A DNA stretch of 64,000 bases, from positions 3,701,582-3,765,581 of the forward strand of contig JAQJVL010000004.1 of NCBI GenBank assembly GCA_035578905.1. Reading direction: 5' to 3'. The stretch is from Stictocephala bisonia. Its lineage: Eukaryota; Arthropoda; Insecta; Hemiptera; Membracidae. The notes beneath the pieces are model-generated. The model made no database searches, was not told where the DNA came from, and saw nothing but the letters and a program-made list of their open reading frames with translations. The translations under genes were made by a program, and so were the position numbers. Positions within the stretch are counted from its first letter, which is position 1, and each line of letters starts with the position of its first letter. Shown here piece after piece: positions 21,201 through 33,200 of the stretch.

Positions 21201-24200
21201 ATATTTCAAATCATTCTTTTATTGATTTTTGATTGATAATTGTGTATGATTTAATGACTTATTGATTTTTGATTTTTGTTTTAATAACTTAAGGATTAAT
21301 GACTTGCTAACTTGATGATTTATTTAAGGATTGATGATTGTGAGAAAATTTGATAAGGAATTGACATACTGATTGATGATTGATGTAAAGATTTGATGAT
21401 TCATTAACTTAATGATTAATAATTTTAATTTAAGATTGATGAGTTATGTAGGGATTTGATGATTTATTAATTTAAGGATTGATTATTGTTTAATGATGGA
21501 TAATGTGTGTAAGAATTTGATGATGTATTAACTTAATGAGTGATGGTTTATTATGATTTGATGATTCATTGATTTTTGAGTTCGGATCTGTATGATTTTT
21601 GATTGATAATTTATATGATGTATGATTTACTGATTGTGATTAATGACTGTATATGACTTGATGAGCTGTTGATTTTGAGTTATGACTTATGAATTTTTTG
21701 ATTGATGAGTTGTACGATTTATTGATTGTGATTAATAATTGTATATGACTCGGTGATGTATTGATTTTTGATGATTGTATACGAGTTGATGATTAATTAA
21801 TTTTTGATTTATGACTTAGTGATTGTTGACTTGTGTTTTATTGATTTTGATATATGACCTGTGGATTTTTGATTGATGATTGTATATTATGCAATGATTT
21901 GTTGATTTGACTAGGGACTTGTATGATTTTTGATGATGTATTGACTCTTTGATTTAGGAATTATTAAATTTCTATGAATGATTGTACATGAATTAGTGAT
22001 TCATTGACTCTTATTGATGGTTTAAATGACTTTTTAATGAGTTATTGATGTTTTAGCATTTAAGAAAATTATGATTTGTCATTCACGTTGTATATAAAAT
22101 GTACTTTAGTATTGTATTACATACTAATTGATAGATTTAATTCATTCTAGATATAGTAAACATTGTAAAGCTAAAACTTATCTGAGGAACAACCGACAAT
22201 TTGGCGAAACGCGTTGAAATCTAGATTTTTTGACTCGCGCTAACCGCACATCGCAAAATGTGATCAGATATTGTTGTTATATTGTTCTGTTTATCAGCCC
22301 TTTTCCCTCCTTATATGTACCTGATAGTAAAGCTATAACCCACTTCACATTTTTCTAGAACCAGAATCGCAGATCCACTTTTTTCTATCGGTTCTTGGTT
22401 CGGGATCTTGTGGTCAGATATTTTCGTTTTATTGCTCTGTTTATCAGCACTTTTCACTCCTGAAGCATACCTGCTACGAAAGCTATCACCCCATTTACGT
22501 TTTTCTTGAACCAGAGCCAACCTTTTTCCATCGGTTCTGGTCCTTTTATCAATAACCGATAGAACTGAGAACCACCAAGAACCGACTTTAGGAACCGACC
22601 CATCCCTAGTCATAAGTACAGAATAAAGATTTATTCCATCAATGAACCAGAGGGACTTGCTCTTTGTTTATGGAGGGAAAAGTGATAAGTTTGGTAGCAA
22701 AGGTCATACTACAAAGGTTGCTCTAGAACTGTTGAAACATATGTTAGGTAAGGTACATTTCATATTCATGGATAATTATTACAACAGTTTTGTTTTAGCA
22801 TCAAAACTTCTCAAAAGCCCTAATTATTGCACTGGTACATTGAGAGTGAACAAAAAAAACACAACTTGTATATTACACCAAAGAGGAAAAATTGCTTGAC
22901 AGAAAATAAAGTATAAATCCTAAAATAGTCTAATTCCATATTAATAGATTCTAAATTAATTTTAAAGTAAACAAAGCTGACTTTCAACATTAAGTATTTT
23001 CATGACCACTTCAAACCACTTTCATGACAATTCTAAATTAATGACAAAGCCAATACATTCACCGCACGACCCTTCGTAGGTCACGCCGAGAGAATATTGC
23101 CGTACTACAAGAACATTGGACATCACCAGTGTGCACTGAAACTTAAAAATCATTCAATGCAGTTGGTGGGGCCTTGGCTCAACTAATATTTTTTTCATTG
23201 ATCTCTTTTAATATTCACCTTTGAAAGAAACTTGATAGTATTTCTGGCAAAATGCACTTAAGACATGACTATTACACTCGTAGGCAGTCGTACCTGTGTC
23301 TTGCCACTAGAGATGATACAGCATTGAAAAAGTCCAATTCCACTTGGATGTGACCCCTGAATCTAACCATGTTAATTGGATGCAAGTGAGTGTCCATCAC
23401 CGTTGATGAATAAGCAGTTATAAAATCCGAAGGAGTCAACAAAGCATGACAGAAAAAAATACCCTTAAATTAAACAGTTTATATTGATACCGGCTAATAC
23501 TAATTGTTGTAATTAAAACCCAATTGTTCACGGCATATTTAATTTTTGAACAGACTGCTTATTATTGATTAAGTACAGAATACTAAGTTGGGTATACAGA
23601 TCCACAACATCAGATTTTTTGATCAATTATAATTTTATTTTTAATTCCTGATTGTCCTATCTGTAGCCACCCTGAACATATAAAATATTAATCAAACTTA
23701 CTCTTGGTTTAGATTCCATTGGTCAAAATCGCAGTTCAGAAAGAGTTCCTCTTCAGGAGCAATAACTCGCCCATCAGGCCCGTATAAAACACCACGATTG
23801 TAGCCTGCTGCTTCATCCTTTTTAAACAGAATACAAAATTAAACAAAATTTAATTTGTAATTCAAGTACAACCCATGTATTATTTATGGGATCACACTGA
23901 ATTAACACATAGAAAATTCATCATACCATGCATACTGAATTGAGTTGAAAATATGTTTATTCATTTAAGTATAATATAAAAGAATGGCGTCACAATCTCA
24001 TAAAATATTGATAACAACTAATTTATAACTATCATCAATTTAACTCTTAAGTTCTTTTTTAATGCCAATTTTTTTTTAAGTTAAAATAATTACTTCTCTA
24101 TGGATTCTCCCAGAGAATATAATTCTAAATACACCACTTTTTTTAGTAGTTTTGAATATTTAAAAATTTTCTTCATTTTTTAAATGTTAAGGCAATTTAC

Positions 24201-27200
24201 CAAATAATTTGGATATTTTTCATTAAACTTGGTTGTGTTGTCTAGGAGCCAGTAAATTACTATTTCTAGGCACGAGTGATTTTAGCCTTTTGGTAACAAT
24301 AAAAATACTTCCTTGCATTCAAGATTGACTCCATTACATATAAGCTAGACAATTTTAATGTACCAATTTGTCTAAACCTGCCTCTCACTGCTTCCCTGCA
24401 CTCCAATCCAAGCTAGATACACATTGCTCTCTTATGTAATATCTATTAACTTTTTTTACTTTATTAATGGTTATAAATGTTCACATGCTTAATTTTTGAA
24501 AACAATTGAACTAATCTTTTCATTTCAAGAAATATTCAGTATGGTTGTTTGTTTATCCATGAGAGCAAGGAAAGACAAAATTAATTTTCCAGGAATCGGC
24601 ATGCTTGCAAGCAAAGACTCAGCGGATCACTTCAGTAGTACAAATAGTGTAACAATAACGCTTGCAGTATTATTGTTGTGCAATCATGTTTATGGCTAAT
24701 GAGTTCTGATTTTAATATTAGTTCATTTATTTTTAGTATTCATGGTGTGTCAACAAGATATTATTTCCAAATATACAACTCCAGGTATGTTTTATCGTGA
24801 TAGGCTATTAGTCTAAGTTTCTTTTAAGTGTGGTTAAAAAACTCTAAACTAACTTTTCTTTCTGAGATGAATCAATAAATATTTTGCATTTTAATCTAAG
24901 AGAAAACTAACAGAATTATTCTTTTATAGTTTTTTCATTACATTGATTTAGTATAGCTACTATAAAACAACCAGTGAATAAATAAAATATTTAAAAGTGC
25001 CATTTTTTTCTTTCTTGCCATTATGAATACACAAATAGCATACAGAAAATGTTGTAATCGAGTATCAAAATCCAGGAAATTCATCGTATATTGATTATTT
25101 AATAATGTTGTTGACTATTTTTAAAGGAGTAGGTATTAATCTATTTTAATTAGACTTATTTTCAAACATTTTATTTACTTACTATGAAAAAATGAAATTT
25201 TATTAAATAAAATGAAAATACGACTGTACTAACATCAACACTTGCCCTACAGTTCTAGAATAGTAAAACTATTTAGTTTGAGAATTTTACAACGTTACAA
25301 TGTATGGATATACATGTTTTATGTACATAAAGAAGTAAAATAAAAGTTTACCAGTTCAGTTTTAAAACCAAACAAACACATTCAATGTGCTTAATCCAGT
25401 TCTTTATAAAAAAGACGTCTTGAAAACTATAGTATATAGAGTATTGCCAAATTTAGATGGCTTATGTTTGTTATAAACATATTTTACAGGAATAAAAATA
25501 CAATTTTATTTGAACCCAATCAAGTCACTTTGACGTCAATTCATACAAAAAAATTCACATAAAACCAATCTATGCTTAATATTATATTGTCAATACCGAT
25601 TTGTCAAGTGAACATAAGTTTTCTACGAAAGTGCTAGTGACACACAGTAACCGCCAGGGCTAGCCCTGACATCACAGACCCCTCTAAGCACAGGCATCAT
25701 TGCAGTACAGGAAGTGGGCCAACTTCCTTATTACTAGTCTTGGTATTGAACCCGGGTGGGGGGTATAGTAGTTATAGTAGGGGGGCCTAACCATACACGT
25801 ACAGTGATACTGACACACCCACCCAAATATGTAGTTTTATTGGTGGGTGGATTAATACATCACACACGTATAGGTGGGAGCAGGCATCTTTGAAATATAG
25901 GAAGCGGGCCAACCTCCTTTTGCTAGCTTTGGTACTAACTCCCCCACCACCCACACATGCACGGTGATATTCACTCACCCACCCATAAATGTATGGTTTT
26001 ATTGGTGGATGAATCAATACCACCCAAATAAGTGCACGAGCAGGTGGGCGAGTCAGTACCATTGTATGTGTAAGGGAGGAGGGAGTGGGTCAATATCACA
26101 ATAAGTGTACATAGATGTATTCACCTATACCTTGACCATTAACCCTTCGAACTCCATCAACGCCTGAGACGTTGATTGCATCCCAGGCCAAAAAACGGTC
26201 GACGCCTCAGGCGTTGAAGTTCAGCAGTCTTATAAATCGATAATTTTTCACTTATGTATTGGTTGTTAAACTTATTTAACAGTGCAAACAAAAGACAATG
26301 CAATATTCTTTCATTCTTTAGTGTTTGAAATGATCAAGAATAATTTTAAAAACATAATTTTTATTCTTTGTTGTCAGTTGTTCACGCTACATTCTAGTAG
26401 TGTTTGCAGCTGTATTTATATTTTCTAAAAGTTATACATGTATATATTACATATCATTTCAAAGGGCATTAAATTGTGGTCATGAAAAAATTATGTTGTC
26501 ATGGAAACGTAATTTTAAAATTATTATACATGAGGTAGAATATAAATATTTTCAATTATTTTGGTATAACTTTTTTGAAATTTTTACAAAAACAAAATCA
26601 CATATATTATAATTCTACATGTTTTACTAAAAAGAATAGTATATCTAATATATCAAAAGCATTCTAAATATTTTTAGTACCTAAACGCTTACAAAGCAGT
26701 CACAAACTGCCCGGTTTTAGAGGTGAAAATCGGTGGAGTGTGCAGGGTTAACATTTTAAAGATAATTAAATAAAAATTAGGGATAGCAAAAAATGGTACT
26801 GCAGATTCATTCATCAACACACAAGATCGTCCTGCTCAAACTTACGCTACATACTTTAGATTATTTGATTTTTTTTCATATATTTAAAGAAGGAGACTGA
26901 TCTTCTTAACCTTACTCTGCCCATTCCTCATAGACTATTGAACTGTGCAAGGAACTTATTCAGACAGATTAAGGGGGCGGCTGCCGGCTCACCAAGTGAC
27001 AAACTACCTGTCTCCAGGTTACTATTTGGTTTACACAGTACAATAGAAGGTAAATATTACTGATAACTCTTCCAGTCTAGGCCAGATTCGAATCTCCACT
27101 ATCTCTAACCCAGGTTCAAAGTCATGACGCTTGGACCGCTCAGCCCCCGGCTCACCAAGTGACTTTATTCTCGGTCAAGTGACAAACTATTTATCTCCAG

Positions 27201-30200
27201 GGTACTATTTGGTATGAACAGACTTTTTCACTTAAGAGGGCTCTAAACCCCCGCGCTGAGAAGCGTAAAAACTGCTTTGCGCGGTCCAAGATACTGCCCT
27301 TATTTACTGTCGTAAAATTATAAATGAAACATCTATTTAAAGATAAAGACATTTTTGACTCAAATCGCTTTTTAGAATTTTCGAATTCTCCTTCATTTCG
27401 ATTTTATAGGTTATTGAAGTTAACCAATATTCAAACTAGTGCCAAAATAAAACTAGAGCTGTTATCGAAATTTTAAAAAGCGATTTTAGTCAGAAATGTA
27501 TCTGGTTTCAATTTAGTTTTGGTTTCAGATCGATATCTTTAAATCTGTAGCTGCAATGTTGGACCGCGCAAATGCCTGCATGTTAATTTATTGCCAAAAT
27601 ATGCGGTGATTCGTGAGATCCAAGTGGTGAAACCTCGAACTTCTTAGTCGCGGATGGATTTTACTACTTCATTCATAAAAACCTTCCTTCATTTAATTTA
27701 ACATCGATGGATGCAATGTAGGCCTACGACGACTGATATCAGTATTATTTTACAGAATGATTACTTAGAGTTAGTCTAATTACTTTTGAATGGCTTATTT
27801 CGTTTAAATTAAAATGTGCGTTCCCATGTGGTTCCTGATATAATCTAACTACAAAGTAAAGCATAACATTTTTATTCGTAATGACAGTGCACAATATTTA
27901 TTATATCATGACAAATACTGTAATAATCATCTATATACAACATTTTTATGAAATAAATCATTTAAACTACATTAACGAATGCGTACAGTTAAAATATTAA
28001 TTCAATAATTCAGGCTTGACCAAAGCAATAAGTAATTCTATAATAAGTCACTGTCACTATTGGCCTTTGTTTTATTTTAAAAATATAAATACAGTAATGT
28101 TAAGTCGTAACTATTAATTTATTATAGTTCATTAATGTTGTGGTAGAAAAAAAGCTAGGTCATTTATTTGTAATTTTATAAGAAGGTAACTTTGAAGCAA
28201 ATATTTTACCTAAACGGTAACAAGGACAGAAAAATATGACAGCCGGGGGACGGGGCGGATCGGAGCGGCAATCCTTTTGTGAACTTGAAGTGATGGGGCG
28301 AGGTAGTGTTTGGGAACCTCGTACCACTCCCGATGTATTCCGTTGAACAGCCAATGAGAAGACTTAGGACGGTAAAACTTGACATAAGTGATATTTAAAC
28401 ATTGTGCAATGCGAAGAGAATTAATAAAATACTAATTTAAAAAAGTTTTCTTAATTAACATAGTATGTGTTGGTAGATGAATTTAATACAATATTAATAT
28501 AAACTGAACAAATATAACGGTGATCGATTAAGTTAAGCTTAAGTTTACCGAAATCGATCACCTTAACATTCGTAGCCTACATATTGCACTTATTTTTTAT
28601 CAATACAGTATAAGTAGACCCTATTATACTGTATGAAATTTGCATTTTTTTACGTTACTTGTGTATTGAAGTAAAATTGTTCAACTATTATTATATTGCT
28701 GAAATAAGATGTTCTGATCGGTTTGGTTTTGTATTAATTTAATGCATGTTCAATTACTTGAGTATCCACTGACGTAATTTGGGAGCTCGTGATCAACTTG
28801 TGGCAGTCACACTGATCAACTTGGGTAGGTCTAGTCATCGTAATGGACTTGGCTATAAAAATGTCAAAGTAATAAAATGTTTTTATTGGTAATTTGTGAA
28901 CATTTATAAAAAATGTTTTTAATATGTTTGCCACATATTTACAAGATGTACTACGTTCATGTATCATACTATCTATTCAATTAATTACATGTTTTCAACC
29001 AGCTCGTCTAGTTTTAGTAAATTAGTTGGCTTGTAAAATTTTTGTACACAGTTGTTATTTATTTTTATTTGTTATGCATTTTTATATTATTTTTGTAATT
29101 AACTATTCCAATAATAGGAATTAATTAACTACTACAAAATTAACTATAACAAACCTACACATAGGAACTAATTAGATGGCTGCTGAGTTACTATATCCCC
29201 TGTCACTGTTATTTATATGGTGTTTAAGAAAATATTTAGGGGTTACTTTATTTTCAATATGTTTGTTGTAATATTATAAGTTGTACTTTAGTTAACTATG
29301 TTCTAAGTTGTACTTCAGTAAACTATGTTCTGTGTAGTATTAACAATGCAATTATTTTTTTTAATTACTGTAGTTTTGAGGTAATTAGTTGCCTTAAGAA
29401 TTTGTTGTTATATAGTTTTACTTTAATTGTCATGCTCTTTTACTTATATGTTGGAATTGTCTTAGTAAGAAAACTTATTATTGTATGTGCTACAGTACTT
29501 ACACTACCTTTGTACAATACATAATATGTTAAATGATATGTTTTTTAGTTAAAAATAATTGTAAAAACCATACAATAAATATTAATCAAACTACAGTTTA
29601 ATTGACAGTTGGATATATTATTCTACTTTAACATCAAAATATTTTTGTATGGTTCATTTAGCATTATTTTGTTTTATTCTTCAATTGACTGTACAAAATA
29701 CATTGTTATTTTCAAATGTTTGGCATTTTATTGAATAATAAACCACGTAAAGCAAATTGTTAGGGTGCTAAACACTTGTTACAGCTATTTAGTAAAATAC
29801 ATTATTTATAGTTGTCCTCAGTTCTTTAAGCGTACCTAGCCCCACTTTTATATCAAACTCTTCAATTGTTGGGTATAATAAGTGTGGTATATAAATCAAT
29901 TTTAAATTTCAAACGTTTTAGGAGTCAAATTTTGTCAAAACCCGTGATTTTACAGTAAGCTTTGATTACAAGTTCAATAATTTAGTAGCCCTCCTTATTT
30001 TCAGTGGAGCATAAAAACTGCTTTGCGCGGTACTACAAACTACTTTACTCATATAAAAAACTGAGACCAAAGTACTGTATGAATTTCTGAGGTCAAACTG
30101 GTAGACTAAGTAACTAAACTACCCCGAACATACATGTTTATGAGGCCAAACTACTGTCAGGCAGGTGAGCCCAATCTGCTTTGAACGTCTAAAGTTCGAA

Positions 30201-33200
30201 TATGTTCGAAATTGATATATGCTCACAGCAGTTTCTCTGTTTTAAATTGTTGGTTATTTTTAACAGTCGTGTTTAAAAAAATCGTCATATTTAGTAATTT
30301 GTGTATGCCTAATTGAATCATATTAAATTTATCACTTCTAAAATACTGTGAAATATTTATCAGTAAAACTAAAATCTTTGAAAAGTAATTGTGTAAGAAC
30401 TGTTGTCGAAGTAAAATAATTGCTTTTCTCATGGCAATGGGAAAATTGAGCAAGATTATAATATATTATTTTAATTATAATTGATATCATTCATACGGTT
30501 CGCTTCGGTTTTCGTCTCTGTCCGCGAAGATCTTTGTTGTAACAAATTGTTCGCTTTTTGAAACCAAATTGTCCCCGTAGTGTCATTTTCCGTATTGTAG
30601 TAATTCATTCAGCATACTTCAGAAGCAAATAAAAAAAGTGGCCACATTTCAATTATTTTTTAATGTTTGGAAATTAGTGTGTTATGTTGTAACTGCCATA
30701 AAACTATGATGGTTTATGTGAAATAATTTTTTATTTTATTAAAAATAATTAATAAACCGTACAAAACTATAAAACGTAAAATAAATAGACAGTTGGTATT
30801 TTTTACCATTACTTTTAAACGTGATTTATTAGTTTTCAGTAAAGCGTATCCTTTAATGCTTTAAGCGTATGTTGTTTCAATCTTTAACTGAACATAAAAA
30901 GATACGAAATAGAAATTTATTTGCCAATTAATGCCTTTTATTAAATATTTAACCACATAAAAACCAATATTTAGATCACAATCCAAGAGCTTTAAGAAAT
31001 ATTTACAAAAACCATACTTTGTAACGTAATTTACTTAGTTTTTAGTAAAGCGTATCTTTATGTTTATAAATCAAACTCTTCAATTGTAGATTAAAAGTAT
31101 GGTAAGCCTTTGCCTAACTATGTTAAATTAACCGTTTTGAGAATAACAAGATTTTAACAAGAATTATGATTTTGGAAAACGTTTCAAGTAGAAATTCAAT
31201 ATTTTAGTAGACCCCCTATTTGATCAGTGAATAAATTGATTTCGCTGTAAAAAGTCTACTTTTCTAAACAAATATTATTATTTTTTTTTTTTTTTTTTTG
31301 TAAATAAAAACTAATAAAAACTATAGTAAAATATTACTATTTTTTATAAAAACAAAATGACATAAAAAAATGTTAAGAAATAAAATACAGCAGCAAAACC
31401 GGTACTGACTGGAAAATTGACAATTGTTGAAAAGAATTGGCCTTTCGGCTCAACATACATTCAGACAGAGAAGGTCGGGCGTGTAGCCACCTGGGGAGAC
31501 GGCAGACGGGAGGAAGGGGTAATTGGGGTTTCCGGTTGAAAATACTACGAAAACCTACTATACAGGAAATGATTCTTGGGACTATATTGCACTTCGTCCG
31601 GCGGATTAAACTGGACGTAGTTCCAACTTCTATCGCCAGTGTCGCATGACTTCTATATTTTCTTTCCCTTTAGAGCCCTCTTAACATTCATTTCTTGATG
31701 GTGACCTATACAAATTTACAGCACACAATATGTTAACACGAATTGTAGCAAAGATCCTACACAATTTGTAACTTTGTATATTACTAAGACTTGAGGATTG
31801 TGAAACAAATTGAAATAAGTTATTATCACCAATCATAATAAATAATAAAAAAAGAGATGAAAAATCATGGATATAAAAAAAATAGTCCTTATTTCTTACT
31901 TTACAATTTATATAAATCTACCTAAAAATTCAGTGTTAAAATTAAATTTAAGGAAACCATGCACACTTACTAAAGTTGCTTGATCTTCGTTTCTAGGAGT
32001 TTCAACAGAAGTGGAAGTATTCCAATTAGAATCCCTTAAATTCATTATTTCGTGGATTAGATCATTTGTTTTTTTACTCATGTTTTCTTTTTCTTTGTCT
32101 ATTTTGACCCGTAGAGCATCAAAGAGTTCGTTCATACCCTTTACATTATCTTCATCCATACTCTTTCCAGTCAACTTAAAAAAAATAAAAAATAATTAAG
32201 TAGAACCAAAACACATGCTTTAAATGCTTTCTGAAGATTGGACGTTATGTTCATAAATCCTAATGTTGTGCATGGTTAAAGGGCATTCTGGATCTAGTTT
32301 TGATTATTATGTTGATGTTTATAAAATCATAATAAAATTTCATCGTAATTCTTACTAAGGAAATGAAGGAAACAAAAATAACAATATGCAAACAGCCAAA
32401 GTCAATGTAAATTGATGAAATAAATGTGAGACTTAGAGCAATTTGTCAATCATAACTTATCACAAATATTTAAAAAAGATTGAAACTTTTTATTTTTTAA
32501 TAATCACAAAAAGTAAAAACAAGCTTAATAAAAATAAGTTCTATACAACATAACTTCATTCAATTTCAAAATGCAATGTACTTGAGTTGAACCTCTGGTA
32601 TAAATATAATATTCATTTAATTTATAAAAACGATTCACCAATTTTTTACTCCATTAATTCTGCGTCTCGCCATTTAAGTTAAATATTTTTATTTTAGTTA
32701 TAAATATTTCTTACTGTAGTTCGAAGATAACAGTATAATTTTTAATATTTTTGAAACAAGGTTTTACTTTAAAATGTTGGGGAAAAAACTATTAAGAGAA
32801 CATTGACATTTCAACTAATTTTTAAGAAGATAGTTTTTTATAGAATGAGTGATGATTCCTGGAATTTTAACTTTTTATAAAATATTTTTGTTGTAATTAT
32901 TGTAAACCCTTGAACTCAGAACTCAAAACTCTTTATTCATACAGGCATACAACTGAATAGTGTCAACAAACAATTGTTATAAAACTAAATAAAAATTAAA
33001 ATTAAACTAAGCTAAATTCAATTAAACTAAACTTAAATTCAATTCAATTAAATGGGCAGATAATTACGGACTTACCAAAAAACCAATGGTTAATTTCAAT
33101 ACACTCTAGTTCACAATACCAATCAAACACAAATCAAATCAAGGGGTGGTAAAAAATTCCTCTAGTGAATAGAGACTTTTGTTTATTAAGTATTCTTTTA

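Noticed and set aside
24496..24699. 67-codon plus-strand frame as a small gene
   Set aside because: No domain and no codon or context support in AT-rich intron.
25740..25765. GGTATTGAACCCGGGTGG as a tRNA B-box
   Set aside because: No A-box at a proper distance, and the segment belongs to the duplicated 180-bp minisatellite unit.
27060..27150. A functional tRNA gene on the minus strand
   Set aside because: A- and B-box-like words are present but the cloverleaf is not closed, and the copy at 34.1 kb shares a non-tRNA tail: a SINE.
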